Program-made: the position numbers and the translations under genes
Shown: in pieces, positions 7,705-14,373 of the stretch
Position numbering within the stretch: the first letter of the stretch is position 1
Layout: the number at the start of each line of letters is the position of its first letter
The notes under the pieces: generated by a model
Databases searched by the model: none
Told to the model about the DNA's origin: nothing
Seen by the model: only the letters and a program-made list of their open reading frames with translations
Assembly (NCBI GenBank): GCA_964387935.1
Contig: CAYLZN010000100.1
Location: 1-16,626, forward strand
DNA from: CAYLZN01 sp964387935
GTDB lineage: Bacteria; Acidobacteriota; Vicinamibacteria; Vicinamibacterales; JAFNAJ01
Length of the DNA stretch: 16,626 bases
Reading direction: 5' to 3'

Positions 7705-9034
7705 CGAGGAGATCGTCCGCGAGTCGCTGTCGGAGTGGCTGGCGAAGGACGGGTACACCGTGGCCACGGCCGAGGATGGCCCGACCGCGATCGCACGCCT
7801 CAACCGCGAGCGCTGGTCGATCCTCCTGGTGGACATGAAGATGCCGGAGATGGACGGCCTGCAGGTCCTCGAGGAGGCGAAGAAGCTGCAGCCCGAGGTG
7901 GTGGCGATCATCATGACGGCCTACGCCACCGTGGACACGGCCGTCTCCGCCATCAAGCTTGGCGCCTACGACTACATCGTCAAGCCGTTCGACCCCGAGG
8001 AACTGAGCCTGATGGTGGACAAGATCGTCGGGCAGCAGGCGCTGGTGCGCGAGAACGCCGTCCTGCGGAAGGTGCTCAAGCGCGAGTACCGCTTCCGCGA
8101 CCTCGCGAGCAAGAACCCGCACATGCAGTCCATCTTCGAGCTGGCGCGCACGGCCGCACGCAGCCACTCGACGATCCTCATCCTCGGAGAGAGCGGCACC
8201 GGCAAGGAGGTCCTGGCGCGGGCCATCCACGACGAGAGCGACCGGCGCATCGGCCCCTTCGTGGCCGTGTCCTGTGCGGCCCTGACCGAGACGCTGCTCG
8301 AGTCGGAGCTGTTCGGGCACGAGCGAGGCGCGTTCACGGGCGCGGTTGCGCGGCAACGCGGCAAGTTCGAGGCGGCCAACGGGGGCACGCTGTTCCTCGA
8401 CGAGATCGGCGACATCGGCGCCAAGCTGCAGCTCGACCTCCTGCGCGTCCTCGAGGAGCGGCGGGTCACGCGGGTCGGCGGGCTCGACTCGCTGCCCGTG
8501 GACGTACGGATCATCGCGGCGACGAACCGGGACCTGAAGAAGGCGGTGGCCGACGGGCAGTTCCGCGAGGACCTCTTCTACCGGCTGAACGTGATCCCCA
8601 TCGCGCTGCCGCCGCTGCGCGAGCGCCGGGAGGACATCCCGCTGCTGGTGGACATCCTGCTCGAGCAACTCGCCATCGAGGCCAACCGCCACATCGAGGG
8701 CCTGTCCCACGACGCGCTGAAGCGTCTGATGACCCACGACTGGCCCGGCAACATCCGCGAGCTGCGCAACGTGCTCGAGCGCGCCGTGGTCGTGGCCGGC
8801 GGTACCCTCATCCAGGCAGGCGATCTGGGCCTCGCCGAGTCCGCCGGCGGAAGCACCCATGGGGATGACCTCTGCTCGCTCGAGGACCTGGAGCGGCGTC
8901 ACGTGGCCCACGTGCTCGAACGCACCGGGGGCAACATCACCCAGGCGGCGCGGATCCTGGACATCGACCGCGTCACGCTCTACAACAAGATCCGCAAGTA
9001 CCACCTGCGGGAGCCTGAGAACGTGGACCGCTAG
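7667..9034 (+). CDS. Sigma-54-dependent response regulator, NtrC family
   Basis: The 455-residue regulator is the likely partner of the haem kinase. Its receiver domain has acidic D12 and D13, phosphoacceptor D56 in LLVDMKMPEMDG, T84 and K106. The AAA+ domain has Walker A GESGTGKE (174-181), the sigma-54-contacting GAFTGA loop (221-226), Walker B GGTLFLDEIGD and the arginine-finger region FREDLFYRLNVIPI. A Fis-type helix-turn-helix (NITQAARILDIDRVTLYNKI) lies near the C-terminus. It should therefore bind upstream palindromes and open sigma-54 promoters when phosphorylated. A GGAGA ribosome site lies about 8 bases before the ATG, inside the 3' end of the protease gene. Candidate targets in the window are the palindrome and -24/-12-like element at 11686-11811, but the link is inferred. 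Confidence 0.93.
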   Translation: MSKDRTRILIVDDEEIVRESLSEWLAKDGYTVATAEDGPTAIARLNRERWSILLVDMKMPEMDGLQVLEEAKKLQPEVVAIIMTAYATVDTAVSAIKLGAYDYIVKPFDPEELSLMVDKIVGQQALVRENAVLRKVLKREYRFRDLASKNPHMQSIFELARTAARSHSTILILGESGTGKEVLARAIHDESDRRIGPFVAVSCAALTETLLESELFGHERGAFTGAVARQRGKFEAANGGTLFLDEIGDIGAKLQLDLLRVLEERRVTRVGGLDSLPVDVRIIAATNRDLKKAVADGQFREDLFYRLNVIPIALPPLRERREDIPLLVDILLEQLAIEANRHIEGLSHDALKRLMTHDWPGNIRELRNVLERAVVVAGGTLIQAGDLGLAESAGGSTHGDDLCSLEDLERRHVAHVLERTGGNITQAARILDIDRVTLYNKIRKYHLREPENVDR

Positions 9035-9218
9035 CCCTGATCGGACAGACCGGCGGGCGGCGATCGGCTGGCGACCAGCGGCCTGACGGGCTGAACGGTT
9101 GTTTCCGTCGCGAACCGTCACCTCACTGGAAGTGAGAGTACGGATCGACGGGTTTTCGAAGACTTGCGCCGTGCTGGCCGGGCGCCGTGCGCCGCTGGCC
9201 GCAGGCCGCACGCCGATT
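9035..9218. other. Intergenic, no gene
   Basis: There is no coding signal between the regulator stop and the transposon's left end. Two small stems are visible: ACGGTT/AACCGT (9095-9118) and CTCACT/AGTGAG with a three-base loop (9122-9136). Neither is followed by a T run, so I do not call a terminator. A GC-rich stretch with GTGC/GGCC repeats at about 9170-9212 could form further structure. Confidence 0.5.
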
Positions 9219-9234
9219 GTCGGATTGAGACAAC

Positions 9235-9247
9235 ATGGAATGACCGG
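9235..9247 (+). repeat. Left subterminal inverted repeat of IS
   Basis: ATGGAATGACCGG pairs, on the opposite strand, with the repeat at 10916-10928 (ATGGAATGGCCGC when reversed), with 11 of 13 positions identical. It lies about 110 bases before the transposase start. Confidence 0.65.
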
Positions 9248-9357
9248 CTCGCCATCGTAACGTTGTAGTGCTTCGCAGCACTCAACACGGTGGTCGAAGC
9301 CACCAACTCGCGGGTTAGCGCCGGAAAGCGCCAGAGCCGCATCGAAAGGAGTCGGTC

Positions 9358-10464
9358 ATGAAGAACGTTACCACGTATGTGGGCATCGACGCGCACAAGA
9401 AGGACCTGTTTGTCGCGATGTTGATTGGCCATCAGAAGACGCCCGTGACGTGGCAGGTGGCGCATGAACCGAACGCGGTGCGCTGGTTGGTCCGCAAGCT
9501 TGAGCGCGAGGCGCCTGGGCCGGTACAAGTCTTCTATGAAGCGGGGCCGTGTGGCTACGCCTTGCAGCGGCAGGTGACGACGGCGCGCGTGAGCTGCGAC
9601 GTCGTGGCGCCGGCCTTGATCCCGCGGAAACCGGGTGACCGGGTCAAGACGAATCGCCGCGATTCGTGCAAGCTGGCTTAGCTCGGACGGGCGGGGTTGC
9701 TGACGACCGTTCGACCGCCGACGCCGGACGAGGAGGCCGTTCGGGACTTGTGCCGGGCGCGTGATGATGCGCGGGAAGATCTGCAGCGGTGTCGCCACCG
9801 GTTGGGCAAGCTGCTGCGGCGGCGCGGGCTGCATTACCCCGGGCGCAACTGGACCCGCGGGCATCGGCAATGGATTGACAGCCTGGAGTGGACGCACGCG
9901 GCCGAGCAGGCGGTCGTGGACGACTATCTGTTGGCCATCGATCACACTGAGGCGCGGCAGGGTGGATTGGACGCGCGGCTGGCCGAGATCGCCGAGCGGG
10001 AGCCCTACCAGACGCCGGTCGGCTGGTTGCGGTGCTTCCGGGGCATCGATACGTTGTCCGCGATGCTGATTCTGGCCGAGTTGCATGATTTTCGCCGGTT
10101 TGCCTCGGCCCGCGCGTTGATGGCCTCTCTGGGGCTGGTGCCTGGCGAGGCCTCGAGCGGGGAGAAGCATCGGCGCGGTCGCATCACGCGCACGGGGAAC
10201 TCATTGGTGCGACGGGTGCTCGTTGAAACGGCGTGGCATTATCAGCACCGGCCGGTGATCGGGATCACGCTCGCCCGCCGTCGCAGAGAACAGCCGGGCC
10301 GTGTGATTGCGATTGCGGACAAGGCGCAGCAACGGCTGTGTCGACGGTTCCGAAAGCTGGCGGCAGAACATAAGCCGTCGCCAAAGATTGCGGTGGCTAT
10401 CGCGCGCGAGCTCGCGGGATTTCTGTGGGCGGCCCTGCAACCGGCCCCATCGACCGTGGAGTAG
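9358..10464 (+). pseudogene. IS110-family transposase interrupted by an in-frame stop
   Basis: One continuous frame of 369 codons is broken only by TAG at codon 108 (9679-9681). Before it lie the RuvC-like DEDD-domain residues: D11 in GIDAHK, E61 in FYEAGP and D102 in TNRRD. After it the same frame continues (LGRAGLLTTVRPPTPDEEAV) through a coiled region to the C-terminal Transposase_20-type domain. That domain has FRGIDTLSAMLILAEL, LMASLGLVPGEASSG with the serine expected to be the nucleophile, and RGRITRTGNS. The start has a strong AAAGGAG ribosome site (9346-9352). The stop could come from a single C-to-T change in CAG. RDSCKLA, where relatives usually have RDA-KLA, suggests further drift. 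A sequencing error or readthrough cannot be excluded. Confidence 0.85.
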
Positions 10465-10915
10465 GGACGAGAAGGCCTGAGCGCTAGAACGCAGGATCGG
10501 AACGCGGTTCGGCGACGGACCGCGAAGACGGCGGACGATCAGAGGCACGATTGCGAGGATCGGCGGGCTAACAATGCGACACGGACATCTGTCCCAACTC
10601 GCGAATTGAGACTGCACGTCCTCCCGACGAAGCACTGTCATGCGTGCTCTGCCTTGGACGACCAAGGTAACCACCGAATATCAGAGTGACTCGTCGTCGA
10701 AGCGCCCTCGGCCGTCCGTCGTCTTCGCGGCCCGCTCGCTCGCGGGAACGAGAAACCACGCGGCGGGTGCCGCATCCAGGGCTTCGCGCCCCACGGGCGG
10801 CGCCTTCGGCGCCCCTGGATCCGGCACCCGCCGCGTGGTGCAGGGACTCTTATGGCAGCAAGCTGACGCTTGCTTGCCGGAGGTTAAGCCACCAACGGAA
10901 ATCCAGGCTTGACAA
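10465..10915 (+). ncRNA. Candidate IS guide (bridge/seek) RNA region
   Basis: No supported coding frame exists in these 451 bases between the transposase stop and the right inverted repeat. In IS1111-type members of the IS110 family, the RNA that pairs with target and donor DNA is reported to be encoded in this position. The segment is rich in potential stems, above all the long hairpin at 10755-10839. An 8-mer ATTGAGAC (10605-10612) is also found at 9224-9231, four bases outside the left inverted repeat, which is where a guide should match. An 8-base match over this length can occur by chance. Ends and strand of any RNA are not determined. Confidence 0.35.
10755..10839 (+). repeat. Long near-perfect hairpin in IS 3' region
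   Basis: Bases 10755-10781 pair with 10813-10839 at 26 of 27 positions; the only mismatch is C10773 against C10821. The loop region contains two alternative hairpins: GGGC/GCCC around 10779-10791, and GGCGCC/GGCGCC with a TTC loop at 10799-10813, which would compete with the innermost pairs. It is far longer than an ordinary terminator and has no T run after it. It could be part of the IS guide RNA or an independent palindromic repeat inserted into the IS. Confidence 0.85.
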
Positions 10916-10928
10916 GCGGCCATTCCAT
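10916..10928 (-). repeat. Right subterminal inverted repeat of IS
   Basis: GCGGCCATTCCAT is the reverse complement, with two mismatches, of the left repeat at 9235-9247. It is preceded by GGCTTGACAA, the sort of sequence I associate with the right ends of related elements; that resemblance is from memory. Confidence 0.65.
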
Positions 10929-10963
10929 ATCTGGACTGTCGGAGAGATTGGTAACATCAGTTC

Positions 10964-10998
10964 CGTACGCCGTACGCCGTACGCCGCACGCCGTACTC
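10964..10998. repeat. Heptamer tandem array, CGTACGC type
   Basis: Five 7-base units run in tandem: three exact CGTACGC, then CGCACGC, then CGTACTC. The array lies just outside the IS right end and stops 11 bases before the 3' end of the minus-strand oxidase-like gene. The same unit forms a second array at 16348-16385, and both arrays are entered through TTCCGTACGCCG. Confidence 0.85.
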
Positions 10999-11008
10999 TC
11001 CCCCGCCG

Positions 11009-11479
11009 CTACGACCCGAGGGAGCCGAGCACGTCGGCCGTGATGTTGGCGGCCGCCCCGAACCCCGTGACCAGGCGCCCGCCTTCGATCTCGAGGCGGA
11101 AGAAGGCGAAGTCACCGAGCGTCGTAATGGGCTCGGCTGACGGGAACTTCGCGAGGTAGACACCCCGCGCCTCGGTGTGATGCGCCTCGTCCTGCGACGC
11201 GGCGCGCACCGTCCCGCGCAGCGTCGCCCGCTTCACCTGCAGCGGGTCCACGCCGTCCGCGTCCATCTCGTGCACCAGCGCATCGAACGACGCGCCCTCG
11301 GACAGACCCCGGGTATGACGTGCCAGGCGGGACGCGTGCACGATCAACGCGCGGTGATCCTCCGTGACCGCGAACGGCAGCAACCCGATCACCGGCTCGC
11401 CGTCCACGAGGACCGCGAGCGACAGAACACGCCGCCCGGTGAGCAACTGGCGGAGCACCTCGACCTGTTGTGGCTGCAC
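11009..11479 (-). CDS. Pyridoxamine 5'-phosphate oxidase/HugZ-like flavin protein
   Basis: This 156-residue protein has the split-barrel pattern of FMN-binding PNPOx-like proteins. The first strands (RVLSLAVLVDGEPVIGLLPF) are followed by HRALIVHASRLARHTRGL. The C-terminal FAFFRLEIEGGRLVTGFGAA resembles the end of the HugZ-type domain. It is the usual size for the single-domain members. The specific reaction is not predictable; relatives bind FMN, F420 or haem. It starts with GTG (11477-11479 on the complement), supported by a strong GAGGAGG ribosome site about 6 bases upstream. It is transcribed divergently from the redox operon across a 391-base spacer and ends close to the heptamer array and the IS. 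Whether it belongs functionally with the redox genes is unknown. Confidence 0.75.
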   Translation of the reverse strand: MQPQQVEVLRQLLTGRRVLSLAVLVDGEPVIGLLPFAVTEDHRALIVHASRLARHTRGLSEGASFDALVHEMDADGVDPLQVKRATLRGTVRAASQDEAHHTEARGVYLAKFPSAEPITTLGDFAFFRLEIEGGRLVTGFGAAANITADVLGSLGS

Positions 11480-11685
11480 GCGACTCCTCCTCGTTCTGGG
11501 ACCGTCATCTTACCCCTCAGCGCGCCCGGCCACGAGGGTATGGAGATTCGCCACGGTGAGCGCGCCGCACCGGTCCCCGTGCGGTGTGGATGTTCTCAAC
11601 AACTGCTGAAACTCTCAACGCCCGGACCAACTGTGGGTTTTCTCGCCAGTTTCGTCACGATCCACTGAAGTGGCGCGGTGGGGCT

Positions 11686-11700
11686 GTTGAAGTGTTCAAC
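11686..11700. promoter_or_regulatory. Operator-like palindrome, candidate activator site
   Basis: GTTGAA-GTG-TTCAAC is a perfect inverted repeat with 6-base arms. It lies about 100 bases upstream of the sigma-54-like -24/-12 element, a usual distance for enhancer sites bound by NtrC-type activators such as the one encoded at 7667. Related words (CTCAAC) occur about 90 bases further upstream. Function is inferred from symmetry and position. Confidence 0.4.
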
Positions 11701-11796
11701 GGCGACCCGAGTGGGCCCCGAGCGGCTGCGGCGACGACCAACTCATAAATCCTTGATTCCAAGAGGGTTCACGTTCAGGACCCGCCGGCCGCGAAC

Positions 11797-11811
11797 TGGC
11801 GCGCCTCTTGA
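11797..11811 (+). promoter_or_regulatory. Sigma-54-like -24/-12 promoter element
   Basis: TGGCGCG-CCTC-TTGA fits the sigma-54 consensus TGGCACG-N4-TTGC at every defined position except the A of CAC (G here) and the final C (A here). The GG and TTG elements are at the correct spacing. Transcription would begin near 11822, about 50 bases before the first ORF of the redox operon. The missing -12 GC dinucleotide weakens the call. Confidence 0.4.
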
Positions 11812-11828
11812 AGAAGCCCCTGGTGGAC

Positions 11829-11851
11829 GGTGGACCAGGGTCTGGTCCACC
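11829..11851 (+). promoter_or_regulatory. Perfect hairpin/palindrome in operon leader
   Basis: GGTGGACCAG and CTGGTCCACC are perfect 10-base inverted arms around GGT. If transcription starts near 11822 the hairpin would be close to the 5' end of the mRNA and could stabilise it. It could equally be a dimeric regulator's operator overlapping the start. It is too far from any upstream gene to be that gene's terminator. Confidence 0.6.
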
Positions 11852-11870
11852 CGGGGATCGAGGTCGCACC

Positions 11871-12152
11871 ATGAGCTGTCCGCACCTCAAGGAAGTCGTG
11901 ATGCTGTTCTGCGACGCGTATCCGGTCAAGAAGATGCTGCCGCTCGACCGGATCGCAACTGCTCACCCGTGTCTCGGGCACGACTTCGAGCAGTGCCCGC
12001 TCTATCAGGAACTCCTGGCCCGGTTCGGCGACAGTGCGTCGCCGTGTGCGACATCCGGCTGCGCGGTTGCAGCCAGCAGGGAGGACGTCGATGCTGCTCG
12101 CGCTCGTGCTCACACCCGTCACGCTGGCCATGGTCGGCTGGCTCGCCATTGA
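11871..12152 (+). CDS. Small six-cysteine protein, first gene of redox operon
   Basis: I do not recognise a named family. The 93-residue product has six cysteines (C3, C14, C34, C42, C59, C64) and histidines at 5, 32 and 37, all within the first 65 residues. The opening MSCPHLKEVVMLFCDAYPVK and the HPCLGHDFEQCPLY segment look like a metal or iron-sulphur site. It has no signal peptide or membrane helix, so it is probably cytoplasmic. The last 25 residues are Ala/Arg-rich and overlap the 29-residue peptide gene in another frame, so they may carry little constraint. A weak AGG-containing ribosome site precedes the ATG. Its position at the head of the HybA/HybB-type operon suggests an assembly or regulatory role, which is inference. 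Confidence 0.65.
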   Translation: MSCPHLKEVVMLFCDAYPVKKMLPLDRIATAHPCLGHDFEQCPLYQELLARFGDSASPCATSGCAVAASREDVDAARARAHTRHAGHGRLARH

Positions 12153-12180
12153 GCGTCGCCGGCTGCTCGTGCGGCACTGA
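12091..12180 (+). CDS. Predicted 29-residue single-pass membrane peptide
   Basis: A short frame starts at ATG 12091, seven bases after a strong GGGAGG ribosome site (12079-12084), and ends at TGA 12178-12180. The product is about 20 hydrophobic residues (LLALVLTPVTLAMVGWLAI) followed by a basic tail (ERRRLLVRH), which predicts N-out, C-in insertion. It overlaps the 3' end of the six-cysteine gene in a different frame and lies 57 bases before the HybA-like gene. Size and topology resemble the tiny accessory subunits of membrane oxidases, such as CydX-type peptides, but I see no sequence identity with them. The strong ribosome site is the main reason to believe it. Confidence 0.5.
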   Translation: MLLALVLTPVTLAMVGWLAIERRRLLVRH

Positions 12181-12237
12181 CGGCGTCCTCGTTCGCAGAA
12201 TCGTTCGAGGCCCCTCATTGTTCGGGGAGACCTGGCT

Positions 12238-13134
12238 ATGAACCTCAGTCGTCGTTTGTTCTTCAAGGTGAGCGGCGCCACGGGCGCGGCGGCGCTCGTG
12301 GGGCGCTCGACGCCGGCCAGCGCCGCGGTGTCGAAGACCGTGACCACGCCGGCCGTGCTCGTCGATACCACGAAGTGCGCCGGGTGCCGGGCCTGCGAGG
12401 CGGCCTGCGCGGAGCAGAACACGCTGGAGGGGCCTGCCCTGGCAGGCGAACCGGCCATGCTCGACGCGCGCCGCACCACTGACGAGCGCACGTTCACCGT
12501 GGTAAACCGCAAGTCGAAGGACCCGGAGCGGATCGTCAAGACGCAGTGCCTGCACTGCGTGGAGCCCGGATGCGCGTCCGCGTGCCCGACCCGCGCCCTC
12601 GAGAAGACTCCCGAGGGTCCGGTCGTCTACCACGGCGAGCGCTGCCTGGGCTGCCGCTACTGCATGCTCTCGTGCCCGTTCGAGATGCCCAAGTACGAGT
12701 ACAACGATCCGGCGCCGTACGTGAAGAAATGCGAATTCTGCGCCGACCGCCAGGCCAAGGGCGAGTTGCCGGCCTGCGTCGAGGTCTGTCCGACCGGTGC
12801 GCTGACGTTCGGCCGTCGCGACGAGCTCATCGAAGAGGCCCGCCGCCGCATCTACAGCGAGCCGGGACGCTACACCGCGCACATCTACGGCGAGCACGAA
12901 GCCGGCGGCACGAGCTGGCTGTACATCACGGACCAGAAGCTCGAAGCCCTGGGCCTGCCGACCGGCGTGCCGTCGGCGCCGTACGCCAGCCTGGCCTCCG
13001 GCGCGATGTCGATGGTGCCGTTCGTGCTGACGCTCTGGCCGCCGCTGCTCCTGGGACTCTACAGCTTCAGCCAGCGCGCCTCCGGCTCGCACGAGTCCGA
13101 CGCGGCCGCACCCGAGGAGGATCGTCATGCGTGA
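12238..13134 (+). CDS. HybA-like 4Fe-4S ferredoxin subunit, Tat-exported
   Basis: This 298-residue electron-transfer subunit should carry four [4Fe-4S] clusters. Sixteen cysteines fall in four groups: C47/50/53/57, C104/107/112/116, C136/139/142/146 and C165/168/180/184. The N-terminus has a twin-arginine signal (LSRRLFFK then a hydrophobic stretch and ASA), so it is exported folded. A C-terminal helix (about 255-276) anchors it, as in HybA of hydrogenase-2. Together with the HybB-like protein next door it would relay electrons between a periplasmic partner and the quinone pool. The HybB-like ATG at 13127 overlaps its 3' end by eight bases. A GGGGAGA ribosome site lies upstream of ATG 12238. 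No hydrogenase large or small subunit is seen, so the physiological partner is unknown; the triheme cytochrome at 15134 is a candidate. Confidence 0.88.
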   Translation: MNLSRRLFFKVSGATGAAALVGRSTPASAAVSKTVTTPAVLVDTTKCAGCRACEAACAEQNTLEGPALAGEPAMLDARRTTDERTFTVVNRKSKDPERIVKTQCLHCVEPGCASACPTRALEKTPEGPVVYHGERCLGCRYCMLSCPFEMPKYEYNDPAPYVKKCEFCADRQAKGELPACVEVCPTGALTFGRRDELIEEARRRIYSEPGRYTAHIYGEHEAGGTSWLYITDQKLEALGLPTGVPSAPYASLASGAMSMVPFVLTLWPPLLLGLYSFSQRASGSHESDAAAPEEDRHA

Positions 13135-14365
13135 CGCGATGGTCACCACCCACCCCGGCGCCCTGCCGCGAGCGGCGTGGGTCCAGGACAAGCTGCTGAT
13201 GGGGCTCTCACCGCGCGACTACGCACGGAGCCTCGTGACGCCGGCCAACGCGATCGCGGCCGTCATCCTCGCCATCGGCATCCCGCTCATCCTCTATCGC
13301 TTCGTGTACGGACTCGGGGCGATCACCCACCTGTCGCAGACGACGCCATGGGGACTGTGGGTCGGGTTCGACGTGCTCGCAGGCGTCGCGCTCGCCGGTG
13401 GAGGGTTCACCCTGGCCGTCGCCGTCTACATCTTCGGCCTCGAGGACTATCACCCGGTGGTCCGCCCGGCGCTGCTGACCGCGTTCCTCGGCTATCTCTT
13501 CGTCGTCATCGGCCTCCTGGTCGATCTCGGGCGACCGTGGAAGCTGCCGGTTCCGCTGGTCTACTCCTGGGGCACCCCCTCGGTGATGTTCGAGGTCTCC
13601 TGGTGCGTGGCCTGCTACACCGTGGTCCTGGCGCTCGAATTCCTGCCGGCGCTCTTCGAATGGCTGGACTGGCCGCGCGCCTGGCGATGGGCCGTCAAGC
13701 TCACGCTGCCGGCCACCGTCGCCGGCGTGATGCTCTCGACCCTCCACCAGTCGTCGCTCGGCGCGATGTTCCTGATGGCCCCGACCAAGCTGCACCCGCT
13801 CTGGTATTCGTCCTTCATCCCGGTCTTCTTCTTCATCTCGGCCATCATCGCCGGTCTCAGCATGGTCATCGTCGAGAGCGCGCTCTCGCACCGCGCGTTC
13901 CGTCACCAGGTGGATCCACAGCAGCACGTGGACCTCGATCGCATCCAGCTGGGCCTCGCCCGGGCCGCTTCGATCGTGATGTTCTGCTACTTCTTCCTGC
14001 GGCTGCAGGGCGTGGCCGAAGGTTCCGCCTGGCACCTGCTCCCGACCGCCTGGGGCGGCTGGTTCCTGCTCGAAATCGTCGGGTTCATCCTCGTGCCGAG
14101 CTGCCTGTTCGCCTACGGCGCGCGACACGGCCACATCACCCTGGTCCGCTGGACGGCTGCCTGGACCGTCCTCGGCATCGTCCTGAACCGGCTGAACGTG
14201 TCCGTCATCGCGTTCAACTGGAACGCGGCGGAGCGCTACGTACCCAGCTGGATGGAGGTCTGGGTGTCGCTCACCATCGTCACCATCGGCGTGCTCGTGT
14301 TCCGATGGATCGTCAACCGGATGCCGATCCTCGTCGAGCACCCGAAGTACCGCGCATCGCATTGA
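13127..14365 (+). CDS. HybB/NrfD-family quinone-interacting membrane subunit
   Basis: The 412-residue protein is strongly hydrophobic, with nine or ten predicted transmembrane helices, and matches the HybB type of the NrfD/PsrC family. It has no haem; these proteins bind quinone in the membrane and hand electrons to or from a ferredoxin subunit. Recognisable segments include QTTPWGLWVGFDVLAGVALAGGG, the GRPWKLPVPL loop, and TLHQSSLGAMFLMAPTKLHPLW, which is typical of HybB. The ATG at 13127 has a GGAGG site about 8 bases upstream and overlaps the HybA-like gene by eight bases, so the two are co-translated. The H-protein-like gene starts eight bases after the stop. Its length agrees with HybB. 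Confidence 0.9.
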   Translation: MRDAMVTTHPGALPRAAWVQDKLLMGLSPRDYARSLVTPANAIAAVILAIGIPLILYRFVYGLGAITHLSQTTPWGLWVGFDVLAGVALAGGGFTLAVAVYIFGLEDYHPVVRPALLTAFLGYLFVVIGLLVDLGRPWKLPVPLVYSWGTPSVMFEVSWCVACYTVVLALEFLPALFEWLDWPRAWRWAVKLTLPATVAGVMLSTLHQSSLGAMFLMAPTKLHPLWYSSFIPVFFFISAIIAGLSMVIVESALSHRAFRHQVDPQQHVDLDRIQLGLARAASIVMFCYFFLRLQGVAEGSAWHLLPTAWGGWFLLEIVGFILVPSCLFAYGARHGHITLVRWTAAWTVLGIVLNRLNVSVIAFNWNAAERYVPSWMEVWVSLTIVTIGVLVFRWIVNRMPILVEHPKYRASH

Positions 14366-14373
14366 GGTCTGCC

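Larger units (their letters stand above)
9226..10937 (+). mobile_element. IS110-family (IS1111-type) insertion sequence, approximate limits
   Basis: The element is defined by an IS110-family transposase frame and by imperfect subterminal inverted repeats at 9235-9247 and 10916-10928 (11 of 13 bases pair). Just outside them the 7-mer TGTCGGA occurs in direct orientation at 9219-9225 and 10938-10944, nine bases from each repeat, and may mark the target junctions. The short 5' non-coding stretch (about 110 bases) and the long 3' one (about 450 bases) fit the IS1111 group, where the guide RNA is reported to lie downstream of the transposase. Exact ends cannot be fixed without an empty site. It sits between the two-component operon and the redox operon, and the transposase is interrupted, so this copy is probably inactive. 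Confidence 0.75.
11480..11870. promoter_or_regulatory. Divergent regulatory spacer upstream of redox operon
   Basis: These 391 bases hold no convincing gene. They contain repeated CTCAAC/TTCAAC words (11595-11618 and 11695-11700), a 15-base palindrome at 11686-11700, a CCACT/AGTGG half-palindrome at 11662-11673, a sigma-54-like element at 11797-11811 and a perfect hairpin at 11829-11851. On the minus strand, GGTAAGAT near 11509-11516 could serve as a -10 for the oxidase-like gene, but no -35 box is evident. Confidence 0.5.

Noticed and set aside
7367..9211. A 614-codon open frame on the minus strand
   Set aside because: It lies opposite the well-supported NtrC-type regulator and comes from GC-rich codon structure; no recognisable motifs.
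9652..9666. Asparagine at codon 99 of the transposase (TNRRD) as a lost catalytic aspartate
   Set aside because: I recall TNRRDA as common in related IS110-family transposases, so it is not counted as a lesion.
10640..10923. Short overlapping frames on both strands in the IS 3' region
   Set aside because: They cross the long hairpin, have no ribosome site and show no protein-like pattern; a non-coding function fits better.
10964..10998. CRISPR array
   Set aside because: The repeats are 7 bases in direct tandem without spacers, and no cas genes are present.
11177..11668. Plus-strand frame of 163 codons opposite the oxidase-like gene
   Set aside because: It is antisense to a gene with a strong ribosome site and recognisable PNPOx-like pattern.
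12238..14365. Hydrogenase-2 operon
   Set aside because: Only HybA- and HybB-like subunits are present; no hydrogenase large or small subunit or maturation gene is seen.
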